Source of the DNA: Pedobacter aquatilis
GTDB taxonomy: Bacteria; Bacteroidota; Bacteroidia; Sphingobacteriales; Sphingobacteriaceae
Length of the DNA stretch: 41,956 nucleotides
Direction: 5' to 3'
NCBI RefSeq assembly: GCF_030409415.1
Contig: NZ_JAUFPW010000003.1
Location: forward strand, 1-41,956
The notes under the pieces were generated by a model that was given only the letters and a program-made list of their open reading frames with translations, did not search any database and was not told the DNA's origin. Below, one piece after another: positions 8,018 through 17,037 of this stretch. Numbering within the stretch: the first letter of the stretch is position 1; each line of letters begins with the position of its first letter. The position numbers and the translations under genes are program-made.

Positions 8018-8551
8018 ATGGATTTAATCAATATCATAAAAACACCTATTGGAAAAATTGAAACAGAAATTCTTGCATCAAACGATACCTTTTCTGCTAA
8101 AGATTTAATTGATTTAAGCTTTCATCCAGATGAGCAAATTGGTTTTAGGGCCGCCTGGATATTAGAGCGGGTTTATTCCAATCATCAGGAAAGATTTCTA
8201 GCGTTTAGCAACTATTTTCTCCAGAGACTTCCTTTGCAGAAAAATCTATCGGCACTAAGGCATTACGTAAAAATCCTGGCTTTCATGACTAAGAAAAATG
8301 CTTCTTTTGAGGTTAAGGAGATTATTCTAAATTATGAAACAGAAAAACTTGTAGAAGTTACCTTCGCCTGGTTAATTGATGAAATTCCGGTTGCGGTTAA
8401 ATCTCATTGCTTAAATATTCTCGCAAACTTAATTTACAAACACAGCTGGATTAAAGATGAGCTTACTTATACCATGGACTTTTTGGTTGATAAGGAAAGT
8501 ATTGCCTTTTTCGCCAAGGTTAAGCAGATTAGGAGGCAGTTGCGATCGTAG
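8018..8551 (+). CDS. conserved helical protein, HEAT-like, function unknown
   Basis: A 177-residue cytoplasmic protein without signal peptide. The pattern is strongly helical with repeated amphipathic pairs of about 35-40 residues (for example SAKDLIDLSFHPDEQIGFRA, then ALRHYVKILAFMTKK), as in HEAT/Armadillo-like scaffolds. No catalytic motif is visible. Start: ATG at 8018, shortly after a TATTTTAG sequence that could be a weak -7 box. It precedes the nitroreductase by 180 bases and shares its strand, but the repeat-like spacer argues against a tight operon. Function cannot be assigned. Confidence 0.6.
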   Translation: MDLINIIKTPIGKIETEILASNDTFSAKDLIDLSFHPDEQIGFRAAWILERVYSNHQERFLAFSNYFLQRLPLQKNLSALRHYVKILAFMTKKNASFEVKEIILNYETEKLVEVTFAWLIDEIPVAVKSHCLNILANLIYKHSWIKDELTYTMDFLVDKESIAFFAKVKQIRRQLRS

Positions 8552-8732
8552 GAAGTATCTAGTAGCAGGTATCTAGTATCAAGACAAATTGAATTACAAA
8601 TAGCTTTTGCTTTGGACTTTCAACTTTAGACAATAGACTTTGAACTTCCTTTCCGCTTTTGTCTTTCCGCTATGGTCTTTATTCTTTATTTCTGGTTCTT
8701 TAATCTAAAAAGCTTTTCGCTATTTTTACAAT
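8552..8732. repeat. intergenic spacer with short repeated words
   Basis: Contains the direct repeats GTATCTAGTA (8557, 8570) and two GACTTT..AACTT words near 8615-8645. No gene or clear hairpin is seen. It resembles decayed dispersed-repeat DNA. Confidence 0.35.
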
Positions 8733-9305
8733 ATGAGCAATTACGATATCGTATCACAAGTTATAAGAGAACGCCGCAGTATTTTCCCGGCGAGTTATAT
8801 AAAAAAAGAAATTCCTGTAGAAGTTATTAACCAGATTCTGGAAGCTGCGAATTACGCACCTACACATAAGTTAACACAACCCTGGCGATTTACTATAATT
8901 AGAAAAGCAGGTTTGGCTAAACTAGGAGCAGAGCTAGGAAGGTTATATAAGGAACTGGTTTCTCCACAAAATTTTCTGCAAAAGAAATATGATAGTTTTG
9001 CCGAAAAAACGAGTCAGGCAGATTGTATAATTGCTATAAATATGGCGGTTAGCGGTAAAATTCCAGAGTGGGAAGAACTGGCTGCCGTTTCTTGTGCGGT
9101 ACAAAATATGGCCTTAACTGCTGAAAGTTTAAAGGTTGGTGCTTATTGGAGCTCGCCGCCATTAATTCATGATTTAGGTAACTTCTTAGGATTAAAGGAA
9201 AATGAAAAGTGTATCGGCTTATTTTATATGGGCTATCATAACGAGAAACCTTGGGCAGCTAATCGTACTTCGATGGAGGAAAAAGTGAGCTGGATAGAGG
9301 ACTGA
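8733..9305 (+). CDS. nitroreductase family protein
   Basis: A 190-residue FMN-dependent oxidoreductase of the nitroreductase family. Near the N-terminus RERRSIFPASY is the FMN phosphate-binding Arg cluster (R-x-R-R-S), followed by AANYAPTHKLTQPWRF, the conserved A-P-(S/T)-x-x-N/T-x-Q-P-W-R-F segment. The later part has the AAVSCAVQNMALTAESL helix and the GAYWSSPP loop of the YdjA-type short nitroreductases. Length suits that compact subgroup, which reduces nitro compounds or related substrates with NAD(P)H as a dimer. The natural substrate is not predictable. No clear terminator follows, only a hairpin repeat. Confidence 0.88.
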   Translation: MSNYDIVSQVIRERRSIFPASYIKKEIPVEVINQILEAANYAPTHKLTQPWRFTIIRKAGLAKLGAELGRLYKELVSPQNFLQKKYDSFAEKTSQADCIIAINMAVSGKIPEWEELAAVSCAVQNMALTAESLKVGAYWSSPPLIHDLGNFLGLKENEKCIGLFYMGYHNEKPWAANRTSMEEKVSWIED

Positions 9306-9319
9306 TCGTTTACCGTTTG

Positions 9320-9358
9320 TTGTTTTTCGTTTTTCGAGAAACGATAGACGAAAAACAA
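9320..9358. repeat. 11-bp inverted repeat
   Basis: TTGTTTTTCGT (9320-9330) pairs with ACGAAAAACAA (9348-9358). It starts 15 bases after the nitroreductase stop and could slow or end transcription, though no T-run follows. The word TCAACGAAAAA repeats just after it. Confidence 0.5.
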
Positions 9359-9394
9359 TCAACGAAAAATAAAAAGAATGCTTATCAATTTCTT

Positions 9395-9739
9395 ATGCTT
9401 AATCCATTAGATAATTTCTTCGAACAAAAAGAAGAACCAGTAAAAAGTTGCCTTCAATATTTAAGATTGCTGCTTAGTGGTTATGAAGATATCACTGAAC
9501 ATTGGAAATATGGATTGCCTTTTTATTACCATAAAGGAAAAATGTTCTGCTATCTTTGGACTCATAAAAAATACCATCAACCTTACATTGGTTTTGTTGA
9601 TGGAAATAAAATTGAACACGAAGATTTATTGCAAGAGAAAAGAGCCAGAATGAAAATTTTACTAATCAATCATCTCGAAGATATACCAGAGGAAAAGATA
9701 AAATCAATTCTAAAACAAGCCTTGACCTTACGCAGCTAA
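9395..9739 (+). CDS. DUF1801-like (YdhG-type) small protein
   Basis: A 114-residue protein starting at MLNPLDN. It has the pattern of DUF1801 proteins: an N-terminal helix (VKSCLQYLRLLLSG), an E-H-W-K-Y-G-L-P-F-Y core followed by GKMFCYLW and a PYIGFVDG strand, and a C-terminal helical tail. The family is small, cytoplasmic and functionally uncharacterised. A longer in-frame start at 9317 exists but would translate the inverted repeat, so the inner ATG is chosen. It lies 63 bases before the GreA-like gene on the same strand. Confidence 0.7.
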   Translation: MLNPLDNFFEQKEEPVKSCLQYLRLLLSGYEDITEHWKYGLPFYYHKGKMFCYLWTHKKYHQPYIGFVDGNKIEHEDLLQEKRARMKILLINHLEDIPEEKIKSILKQALTLRS

Positions 9740-9802
9740 TCCATTATCTATTCCCCAATATCTCTTATCCATTTCCAATCTGACGTTTTCCATTATAAAA
9801 AT

Positions 9803-10255
9803 ATGTCTAATTTAAAATCTCAACTGTATCAGCTTTGCTTCACTTTCATTCAAAACCGAATAGAGAATATCGAATATTCTATGGGGCAAGCCAGACAAGC
9901 TTCAAATGATGATACCAAAAGCAGCGCAGGCGATAAGTATGAAACGACACGCGAGATGATGCAGCAGGAAATGGATAGAAGCAGTAAATTACTTTACGAG
10001 GCGGGTCAGCAAAAAATTGCTTTGCAACAGGTTGAGAATGTTGATGCGGCCAAAGAAGTAAAAAATGGTAGTTTGATTTTAACTTCGGAAGGTAACTTTT
10101 ACATCAGCATTAGTGCAGGCGAGTTAAACCTTGATGGACAAAAGTATTTTGCAGTTTCGCAGGCTGCACCAATTGGTAAGCTTTTTATTGGAAAAAAAGT
10201 AGGAGCAGAGTTAAACTTTAACGGTAAAAAATATTTGATTAAGGAAATTCTTTAG
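9803..10255 (+). CDS. GreA/GreB-like protein (transcription-factor-like fold)
   Basis: A 150-residue protein. Residues 1-80 are helical coiled coil with an SSAGDKYETTREMMQ stretch that resembles the acidic loop region of Gre factors, and residues 90-150 form a small beta domain (ISAGELNLDGQKYFAVS, then APIGKLFIGKKVG), like the FKBP-like Gre C-terminal domain, including an S-P/A-x-S-P-I-G-x-x-x-x-G-K pattern. Such proteins are common in Bacteroidota and are often mislabelled 3-oxoacyl-ACP synthase; nothing here resembles a thiolase fold. A role at RNA polymerase is inferred from the fold pattern only. Confidence 0.65.
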   Translation: MSNLKSQLYQLCFTFIQNRIENIEYSMGQARQASNDDTKSSAGDKYETTREMMQQEMDRSSKLLYEAGQQKIALQQVENVDAAKEVKNGSLILTSEGNFYISISAGELNLDGQKYFAVSQAAPIGKLFIGKKVGAELNFNGKKYLIKEIL

Positions 10256-10367
10256 TTCTACGCCACAGATTTTTGTTGGTACTGCATTAGCTTATATAAC
10301 TTAGATGGTTCGAAAATTTTTAGGTTTGGTGCATCAATATGAAATAAATTCAGCATGACGGAATGGA

Positions 10368-11534
10368 TTATTTAATCGCCATTCTATCGGCAAAGGCCGG
10401 AACTAAATAATCTTTTAAATCTGTATAAGGAATAAAAACCACAATTTGACCTTGTGCATAACTGGCCACTTCGTAGGGATTATACATAAATGCCAAGCCA
10501 TTTGCATTAAAGTAAAAATTGTTATTCGGTTTAATGAAGTTGTCGAATAAAACACTATTCAGCTGTTCGCTAGGCTTTATGTTGTAGTTTTTGCGCAGAT
10601 TTTTTTCCAGTATTTTCTGTAATGTATTCGAATCGATTTTTACCACATCACTCAATACCAATTGCCTTTTGTTTTTCACATCAAAGCAAAACATGGTACT
10701 TCCGTAATTGCCGTGTGCGCCGCCTGTGTAAGCATCGGCCAGAAAATCTACAACCACGTAATCATTGTCATTATAAGCGATAGATTGTTGCGAGTTGTTA
10801 GTATAATTCATCCATTGTAGAAAACCTCGATCTTTGGCGTTTTTTTGCTGCTCCCTAATCTGGTTTTTGTAATCCTCAAAGTATGCTGAAGCAATTTTCT
10901 TAAAACCAATGTGCCTGTCTGCTTGGGCCATTTGAAGGTTAAAAATTTGCCTTAACTGTTTGTCCAGCCAAACACCAGAATCATCTTTCGCTTTAGGCTT
11001 AAGGTATTCAAAAGTAATTTGAGCAACAGGCGATTTATCATCATTTATCATCGCCTTTATGGAATCTTGATACATTCCGGCTTCAAATTGATAACTTCCT
11101 TTTGGATATTTTTCTACCAAGGCAACGGGGAAAGTTTTATTTTCCTTATCGTTTTTCCAAGTACCATCAAAACCATTCCCATTCCATTTTAAGTTCAGGC
11201 GAGACTGTTTTGCATCTTTATCGAAGTAATAATCATAAAAACCGTTTTCGTTTAAAATAACGCTGTCCTTATCAATTAGAGTATCGGTAGAAAGGTTTAA
11301 CCAAGCGCCATTATATGAATAAACGCCGGAATAATCATTCTCGGTGCTTTGCAAATGCATAACCACAGGTTTTCCAGCTATGGTTCCTTCTAAACGTTTG
11401 TAAAAATTGGCCGTTAATTCGGTTTTAGTATTTTGAGTTGTATCTGTAGTTGCTGAATTACCTTCGTTTTTAGGATTATTACATGCGGAAGCTATAAGCA
11501 GGCCAAATAAGCCCAGATAGATTAAATTCTTCAT
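10368..11534 (-). CDS. DUF4163/DUF3298 (RsiV/PdaC-like) lipoprotein
   Basis: A 388-residue protein with lipoprotein signal (ASAC, Cys18). After a beta-rich N-terminal region (about 45-145) comes a DUF4163-like segment (FEYLKPKA... about 150-250) and then DUF3298, recognised from YTGGAHGNYG with the H-G-x-Y turn, a ...LVLSDVV segment and the C-terminal PYEVASYAQGQIVVFIPY motif. In Bacillus this domain pair occurs in the lysozyme-binding anti-sigma factor RsiV and the deacetylase PdaC. Here it is a surface or periplasmic lipoprotein. Two polysaccharide deacetylase genes sit directly upstream on the same strand, which suggests a cell-wall or glycan-related role (inference). Confidence 0.8.
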   Translation of the reverse strand: MKNLIYLGLFGLLIASACNNPKNEGNSATTDTTQNTKTELTANFYKRLEGTIAGKPVVMHLQSTENDYSGVYSYNGAWLNLSTDTLIDKDSVILNENGFYDYYFDKDAKQSRLNLKWNGNGFDGTWKNDKENKTFPVALVEKYPKGSYQFEAGMYQDSIKAMINDDKSPVAQITFEYLKPKAKDDSGVWLDKQLRQIFNLQMAQADRHIGFKKIASAYFEDYKNQIREQQKNAKDRGFLQWMNYTNNSQQSIAYNDNDYVVVDFLADAYTGGAHGNYGSTMFCFDVKNKRQLVLSDVVKIDSNTLQKILEKNLRKNYNIKPSEQLNSVLFDNFIKPNNNFYFNANGLAFMYNPYEVASYAQGQIVVFIPYTDLKDYLVPAFADRMAIK

Positions 11535-11575
11535 ATCAAACGGTAGCAGTTATTGTTTTATTAACTTATCTACAC

Positions 11576-12502
11576 TTAAGATTTAGCTTTTGTTTTATTG
11601 AAGCTTTTATTAATACTGTAATAAAGGTTTTTTGCAGTATATCTTCCCGGGTCAATTATCCTTCTAATTGTATAAAGCGGGTAATTTTCATCTCTTGCTG
11701 TTGATAGAATAAATGCTGCTTTAAAACCATGCTCTTTTAGCTTTGGTAAATTAGCTGCTTTATAAACACCGTATGGATAAGCAAAATACTCCACCTTTTT
11801 ACCAGTAATTTGCTCTAATTTTTTTGTTGGTTCATCTATCTGCGTTTTCCAATCTTCATTAGTAAATTGGGCAAAGTTTTTATGATCGTAAGTATGGCTA
11901 GCAACGGTATTACCCTCATTAGCTAATTGCTTAATCTGCTCTTTAGTCATGTAATTGATTCTACCTTTTCTGCCGATAGAAACCGTCATTATGAAATAAA
12001 CACCCTTAAAACCATATTTTTTTAACGTCGCATTTCCAACCGTAAACTGGTCTTCATCGGTATCATCAAAAGTTATCATAATTGGCTTTTCCGGTAGTTT
12101 GTTGCCATAAACCAGATAATCATAAAGTTGATTTGGCAAGATAGAATGATATCCGCTATCGGCTAACATTTTTATATGTTCTCTGAATTTATCAGGCGCA
12201 ATAATATCATCGTGTGCCCTTTTGCTGTCGCTTGCAATATTATTACGGATTTGATGGTAACATAAAACAGGAACTTCCTTTCTGGCTAAAATGGTTTTTG
12301 CATCAGCAGGTTTTAAATTGGCAGTATCTGTTTTTTCATCAGTTAGAATGGTAGTATTTTGTGCTGCATTTTCTTTAGTCTTATTGTTGGAGCAAGCAAT
12401 AAGTATGCAAGTTAAAAGTGTTGCCGATGAAAGGAATAGAGCAGCTGTTTTTAAATTTTTATTCAATTTATTTCCGTTTAATTTCTTGATGCTAAGCTTC
12501 AT
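11576..12502 (-). CDS. polysaccharide deacetylase lipoprotein (NodB family), copy 2
   Basis: A 308-residue NodB-homology protein. The N-terminal region has a hydrophobic stretch and lipobox (LIAC). Motifs: PVLCYHQI at domain start, TFDDTDEDQF (motif 1, catalytic and metal Asp; usual G replaced by T), SHTYDH (motif 2, two metal His), YFAYPYG (motif 3) and RRIIDPG near the end. It removes acyl groups from a polysaccharide, probably an N-acetylhexosamine polymer in the envelope. The start at 12502 is chosen because the upstream in-frame codons run through a hairpin repeat. It is a paralogue of the next gene upstream (shared spacing of all motifs and the KPADAKTILARKEVP / KVADAKTILERKQVP lead-in). 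Confidence 0.85.
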   Translation of the reverse strand: MKLSIKKLNGNKLNKNLKTAALFLSSATLLTCILIACSNNKTKENAAQNTTILTDEKTDTANLKPADAKTILARKEVPVLCYHQIRNNIASDSKRAHDDIIAPDKFREHIKMLADSGYHSILPNQLYDYLVYGNKLPEKPIMITFDDTDEDQFTVGNATLKKYGFKGVYFIMTVSIGRKGRINYMTKEQIKQLANEGNTVASHTYDHKNFAQFTNEDWKTQIDEPTKKLEQITGKKVEYFAYPYGVYKAANLPKLKEHGFKAAFILSTARDENYPLYTIRRIIDPGRYTAKNLYYSINKSFNKTKAKS

Positions 12503-12506
12503 TTTT

Positions 12507-12554
12507 AGCCACAGATTTAAAAATAGATGTTTAAAAATCTGTAAATCTGTGGCC
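12507..12554. repeat. CCACAGATT hairpin, dispersed family
   Basis: AGCCACAGATTTA ... TAAATCTGTGG(C/G) arms with an internal AGATTTTTAAACA-like mirror form an imperfect hairpin immediately before the deacetylase start. The same word opens each unit of the tandem array near 29.3-30.2 kb and the hairpin at 30198, so these are related dispersed sequences. Confidence 0.55.
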
Positions 12555-12624
12555 ATTAAAAATTTATTTCACCAAAGATACAGCGTTTTCAGATAGAATA
12601 AATTCTTTTTAATCTATAAATAAG

Positions 12625-12648
12625 AAACCCCGGCATTTGCCAGGGTTT
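12625..12648 (-). terminator. rho-independent terminator of deacetylase copy 1
   Basis: AAACCC-c-GGC pairs with GCC-a-GGGTTT around an ATTT loop; on the minus strand a T-rich run follows. It ends 7 bases beyond the stop at 12655. Confidence 0.7.
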
Positions 12649-12654
12649 ATTAGA

Positions 12655-13533
12655 TTAGAAACTATTTTTAATGCTGTTACTTAATGTTTTCGGACTCCAG
12701 TAGCCGCTGGCAATAATTCTGCGGATGGTGAACAATGGATCTTTTTCATCACGTTTAGTAGAAAGTTGGTAAGCCATTCTAAATCCACGCTTTTTTAATT
12801 CAGGAATACCTTCTGCGTTCCATAAGCCAAAGGGATAGGCAAACTCAGTCATTTTTTTACCGGTAATTTCTTCCAGTCTTTTAGTTGGTTTATCTAACTG
12901 CTCTTCCCAATCTTTACCTGCATATTTTTTAAAGTTTTTGTGGTCGTAAGTGTGCGATCCGATGATATTCCCTTCGTCAGAAAGTTGTTTAATCTGGTCG
13001 CTGCTCATATAATCAACAAATTTTCCTTTCTTACCAATCGAAACAGTCATAATGAAATAAACAGCCTTGTAACCAAGCTTTTTTAGTGTTGGGTTAACGA
13101 TTGTAAACTGATCCAAATCGGTATCATCAAAGGTTAACATAATTGGCTTGCTCGGCAATGCTGCTCCAGTGTTTAGGTAGGCGTAAAGTTGATCGGGCAA
13201 AATGGTATGGTAACCACTGTCGGCCAACATTTTCATCTGGTCTTTAAAGTTTTGTATCTCTACAATATAATCTTTACCTACTTTTCCATCAGTTGGTTTC
13301 CAATTTCTCACCTGATGATAGCAAAGAATGGGTACTTGTTTACGTTCTAGAATGGTTTTAGCATCGGCAACCTTTATTTTTGACACATCAACAGAAGCGG
13401 CTGTATTGTTATCACCGGATGTACCTATAGCTGTAGAATCGGTTGGTTTTTCTGCTTCTGTTTGAGATTTTGACTGACAGCTGCTCATTAATATTGCACA
13501 AGCAGTTATAATAGTTAGAATTTTGAATTTCAT
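12655..13533 (-). CDS. polysaccharide deacetylase lipoprotein (NodB family), copy 1
   Basis: A 292-residue protein with lipoprotein signal (MSSC, Cys19) and an Asn/Thr/Ala-rich linker to about residue 55. The catalytic domain carries PILCYHQV, TFDDTDLDQF, SHTYDHKNF, FAYPFGLW and the terminal RRIIASGYW. The TFDD acids and the H-x-x-x-H pair that bind the metal are intact, so it should be active. Location: periplasm or outer membrane, lipid anchored. It has its own terminator, so it and its paralogue are probably separate transcripts despite being adjacent. Substrate is not predictable from sequence. Confidence 0.85.
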   Translation of the reverse strand: MKFKILTIITACAILMSSCQSKSQTEAEKPTDSTAIGTSGDNNTAASVDVSKIKVADAKTILERKQVPILCYHQVRNWKPTDGKVGKDYIVEIQNFKDQMKMLADSGYHTILPDQLYAYLNTGAALPSKPIMLTFDDTDLDQFTIVNPTLKKLGYKAVYFIMTVSIGKKGKFVDYMSSDQIKQLSDEGNIIGSHTYDHKNFKKYAGKDWEEQLDKPTKRLEEITGKKMTEFAYPFGLWNAEGIPELKKRGFRMAYQLSTKRDEKDPLFTIRRIIASGYWSPKTLSNSIKNSF

Positions 13534-13672
13534 GTTTTAGATATTTAGCACAAAACTAAAAAAAAGCCCACTATTTAAAACGGAATTAAAGATTGTTGAT
13601 AATTATTTTAATTGGTATTTATAGCTAACGCATTTATTACACAGCAAAATAAGCTTTTATGTTATTAATAAA

Positions 13673-13680
13673 TATTTTTG
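13673..13680 (+). promoter_or_regulatory. possible Bacteroidota -7 box
   Basis: TATTTTTG matches TAnnTTTG 22 bases before the start codon of the S9 peptidase. The -33 TTTG is weak (TTTATG about 20 bases upstream), so this is tentative. Confidence 0.35.
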
Positions 13681-13702
13681 GCGACTAAAAATCAACTTAT
13701 TA

Positions 13703-16210
13703 ATGAACAAACTTTACAAACTTGTTTTTTTTGCGCAGGTAATCGCCTTTTCGGTCGCAGCACAAACTAAAACATTCACTATTTCTGAAAATATTGCGCC
13801 ACAACCTAAGGCAAATTATCAGTTAGCATCGCGATTCTCGCCAAATAAATTAAAGAAGATGGTGTACTCTACTTCTGTAGATCCGCACTGGCTTAAACTA
13901 TCCAACCGTTTCTGGTATACTTTTGAAGGTCCGAAAGGCAAATTCTGGTATTTGGTTGATCCAGCCACGAAAAGTAAAAAATTGCTTTTTGATAATGCAA
14001 AGTTGGCAGCAGATATAACTTTAATAGTTCGCGATCCTTTTGATGCTGAGCATTTACCTTTGGATGAACTAAAATTCGCATCAGATGAAAAAACCGTCAC
14101 TTTCGAAATTAAGAGTACAATTGATGAATTAAAGCAAGATAGAAAGGATAAAAAAGCTGCGGATTCTATGCAGAAAAAAATCTTCTCCTTCAGGTATGAT
14201 TTAGCGACTACAAAACTTACTGAAATACCTAATTACACCAAGCCAAAAGTAAAACCGAGATGGGGTTCTGTTGCTCCAGATTCATCAGCAATTATCTTTT
14301 CTCGCAATTATAATTTGTACTGGATGGATAAAGAAAATTACAAAAAAGCGGTTAAAAATGAAGATGATAGCACAATTGTAGAACATCAACTTACAAAAGA
14401 TGGCGTTAAATTCTATTCTTACGGTAGTGATGGAGATGGCGAAAATAACGTTGAAAATGAGAAGAACAATAAAAAACGTCGTGGTGCTTACGTACTTTGG
14501 TCGCCAAATTCTAAATACTTTGTTTTAGATAGAACGGATTCTCGTAAGGTTAAAGATTTATGGGTTATTAATAGTGTAACACCAGGTCGTCCAACCTTAG
14601 AAACTTATAAATATCAAATGCCAGGCGAAGCCGAAGCACCAAAAGACGAAACTTTACTTTTTGATTTTGCTGCTAAAACATCTAAAAAGTTGAATCTTTC
14701 GGCGTTTAAAGATCAAACAATTGGTGTTTGGGGTAAACCAAGCTTGGTAAAAGATCGTGACAATGAATTTCGCCCTTCGGTTTGGTTAGGTAACGACAGT
14801 AAATTATATTTCTCTCGTACCAGCCGTGATTTAAAGCGTATTGATATTGGTATGGTAGAAATTGCAACGGGTAAAGTTACCCCATTAATTGATGAACGTT
14901 TTAATACCTATGTTGAGGTTAATCGCCCTGGTTTAGTTAACGATGGAAAAGAATTAATCCATTGGAGTGAACGTGATGGCTGGGCGCATTTTTATCTTTT
15001 TGATGGAAATGGAAAGCTGAAAAATCAGATTACAAAAGGTGCATTTCACTGCGAAAGTATTGTAAATATTGATGAGAAAAATCGGGTGCTTTACTTTACT
15101 GCAAACGGAAAGGAAGCGAAAGAAGATCCTTATTATCTTCATTTGTACAGCATTAATTTTGATGGTACTAATCTTAAATTGCTTAATGCAGGAGATTTCG
15201 ACCACGCATCGAGCATGAACGATAACAATACTTTCTTTGTTGATAATTATTCTAGAGTAAACACTGCACCGAAATCTAGTGTTTACGATAAGGCCGGGAG
15301 AAAAGTGATGGATTTAGAAACTACTGACTTATCGCTTTTAATGGCTTCTGGATACAAATTTCCTGAACCATTTAAAGTTAAGGCAGATGATGGCATAACA
15401 GATTTATATGGAGTAATGTATAAACCATTTGATTTCGATCCGAATAAAAAATACCCGATTATAGAGTACGTTTACCCAGGACCACAAACTGAAGCGGTAA
15501 ACAAAGCTTTTAGTAAAAGTATGGACCGTACAGAGCGCTTGGCTCAGTTTGGTTACATTGTTATTACTGTAGGTAACCGAGGCGGAAATCCATCTCGCTC
15601 TAAATGGTATCATACTTATGGTTATGGTAATCTTCGCGATTATGGATTGGCTGATAAAAAGACTGCAATTGAGCAATTGGCTTCAAAATATCCATATATC
15701 GATGAAACAAGAGTTGGAATCACTGGTCACTCAGGTGGTGGTTTTATGTCAACCGCAGCAATGTTGGTTTATCCGGAGTTTTTTAAAGCTGCAGTTTCAA
15801 ATGCCGGTAATCATGATAATAGCATTTACAACCGTTGGTGGAGTGAAAAACATCATGGTGTAAAAGAAGTTATTTCCTTAAAAGGAGATACATCGTTTAA
15901 ATATAGCATTGATAAAAACCCTGATTTGGCTAAAAACTTAAAAGGTCACTTATTATTGATGCATGGCGATGTAGATAATAATGTTCATCCTGCAAATAGT
16001 ATTCGTGTTGCTAATGCTTTAATGAAGGCTGGAAAACGTTTTGATTTCTTAATTATTCCTGGTCAGCGACATGGTTTTGGAGATATGACAGAATATGCTT
16101 TCTGGAAATTGGCAGATCACTTTAACAAATATCTTATCGGTGATTTTTCTAATCCTGAGGATGTTGACTTAACCGAAATGGATAGGGATATTGAGAAGAC
16201 AGGGAAGTAG
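13703..16210 (+). CDS. secreted S9 family peptidase, dipeptidyl-peptidase IV-type
   Basis: An 835-residue serine peptidase. Residues 1-20 form a signal peptide (ending VAAQ). A long beta-propeller domain spans about 50-560 and contains repeated W-x-x-D-x-x-x-x-Y blades (LYWMDKENY, YVLWSPNSKYFVLDRT). The alpha/beta-hydrolase domain is C-terminal: catalytic Ser677 in GHSGGGFMST, the Asp in HGDVDNNVHP (around 756-758) and His790 in QRHGFGD. The PIIEYVYPGPQ segment before the nucleophile is typical of S9 DPP IV proteins in this phylum. It cleaves dipeptides, often X-Pro, from peptides in the periplasm, feeding peptide uptake. A terminator follows directly. No broken or missing motif was seen. Confidence 0.92.
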   Translation: MNKLYKLVFFAQVIAFSVAAQTKTFTISENIAPQPKANYQLASRFSPNKLKKMVYSTSVDPHWLKLSNRFWYTFEGPKGKFWYLVDPATKSKKLLFDNAKLAADITLIVRDPFDAEHLPLDELKFASDEKTVTFEIKSTIDELKQDRKDKKAADSMQKKIFSFRYDLATTKLTEIPNYTKPKVKPRWGSVAPDSSAIIFSRNYNLYWMDKENYKKAVKNEDDSTIVEHQLTKDGVKFYSYGSDGDGENNVENEKNNKKRRGAYVLWSPNSKYFVLDRTDSRKVKDLWVINSVTPGRPTLETYKYQMPGEAEAPKDETLLFDFAAKTSKKLNLSAFKDQTIGVWGKPSLVKDRDNEFRPSVWLGNDSKLYFSRTSRDLKRIDIGMVEIATGKVTPLIDERFNTYVEVNRPGLVNDGKELIHWSERDGWAHFYLFDGNGKLKNQITKGAFHCESIVNIDEKNRVLYFTANGKEAKEDPYYLHLYSINFDGTNLKLLNAGDFDHASSMNDNNTFFVDNYSRVNTAPKSSVYDKAGRKVMDLETTDLSLLMASGYKFPEPFKVKADDGITDLYGVMYKPFDFDPNKKYPIIEYVYPGPQTEAVNKAFSKSMDRTERLAQFGYIVITVGNRGGNPSRSKWYHTYGYGNLRDYGLADKKTAIEQLASKYPYIDETRVGITGHSGGGFMSTAAMLVYPEFFKAAVSNAGNHDNSIYNRWWSEKHHGVKEVISLKGDTSFKYSIDKNPDLAKNLKGHLLLMHGDVDNNVHPANSIRVANALMKAGKRFDFLIIPGQRHGFGDMTEYAFWKLADHFNKYLIGDFSNPEDVDLTEMDRDIEKTGK

Positions 16211-16233
16211 TTAAAAAGATGTTTATCAAAAGA

Positions 16234-16266
16234 AAGGCTTGTGTATCGCTACACAAGCCTTTTTTG
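16234..16266 (+). terminator. rho-independent terminator
   Basis: Stem AAGGCTTGTGTA / TACACAAGCCTT (12 bp) with a TCGC-type loop, then TTTTT. It begins 24 bases after the peptidase stop. A half-copy of the GTCATGCTGA repeat follows at 16276. Confidence 0.9.
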
Positions 16267-16325
16267 TAAACTCGTCATGCTGAATTTGTTTCAGTATTCT
16301 GTGTCTTGGTTTAATGGTGTCATTT

Positions 16326-16904
16326 TTACAAATGCTTCGGTTTTAGACTTTGGCTCGCTCGTTCTGCAATTTCGTTAATTCTCTTTAGCCTGGTTTCTGG
16401 CAATTTCGCCAAAACTATCCACTGTAAAATCGCTTTTTGATTTGACTTACTTAAGCTTAAATAAAATTCTTTTGAGTTTGGATTACGTAAAAATGCATCT
16501 TCTAAATCTGCTGGAATAATTAGCGCCTCAACCTCGTCTAGGATTGTCCATGAACCTTTTTGTTTTGCTTTTTCAATGGTCGCTAATCCGGCATCTGTCA
16601 TGTGTCCGGTTTCAATCAATTTAATAATTTTTTCTTTATTTATTTTAGACCATGTGCCATTTGGTTTCCGCTTACTAAAAAACTGTATAAATTTTCCATC
16701 ACCCAGACTTTTTCTGATGCTGTCAATCCATCCAAAGCATAAAGCTTCTTCAACTGATTCTTCCCAACTTATGGTTGGCATGTTAGCATTTTTCTTGTAA
16801 CCAAGCAGCCATACAGATTGTGATGAGCTATGATTTTTTAGCAACCATTCTCTCCATGCTTCTCGGCTTGTTGGGTAAAACGTCTCGATAATTTTTTCAG
16901 CCAT
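16326..16904 (-). CDS. YdeI/OmpD-associated family protein
   Basis: A 192-residue protein of the YdeI family (linked in other bacteria to bacteriocin or peptide resistance, but without clear biochemistry). Family marks: REWLLKNHSSSQSVWL near the N-terminus, WEESVEEALCFGWIDS in the middle, FFSKRKPNGTWSKINK, then a helical C-terminal domain with the typical GSW...LIIPADLEDAF and LSKSNQKAIL..W segments. It is cytoplasmic with no signal peptide. It is a single gene with 134 bases between it and the alkB-like gene downstream in position, on the same strand but without obvious link. Confidence 0.85.
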   Translation of the reverse strand: MAEKIIETFYPTSREAWREWLLKNHSSSQSVWLLGYKKNANMPTISWEESVEEALCFGWIDSIRKSLGDGKFIQFFSKRKPNGTWSKINKEKIIKLIETGHMTDAGLATIEKAKQKGSWTILDEVEALIIPADLEDAFLRNPNSKEFYLSLSKSNQKAILQWIVLAKLPETRLKRINEIAERASQSLKPKHL

Positions 16905-17037
16905 TATTTTAAAATCTCATGGTAATATAATAATAGGTACAATTAAAATGCCTGTCTTAGCAGACTATTTAATATTTCTGTATATTGTTGAAGATACATA
17001 ACCAGGCATTTATTACAAAAGCTTATCTAACTTCTTC

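Noticed and set aside
9803..10255. 3-oxoacyl-ACP synthase
   Set aside because: This label is common for such proteins, but the length and coiled-coil plus FKBP-like pattern do not fit a thiolase fold.
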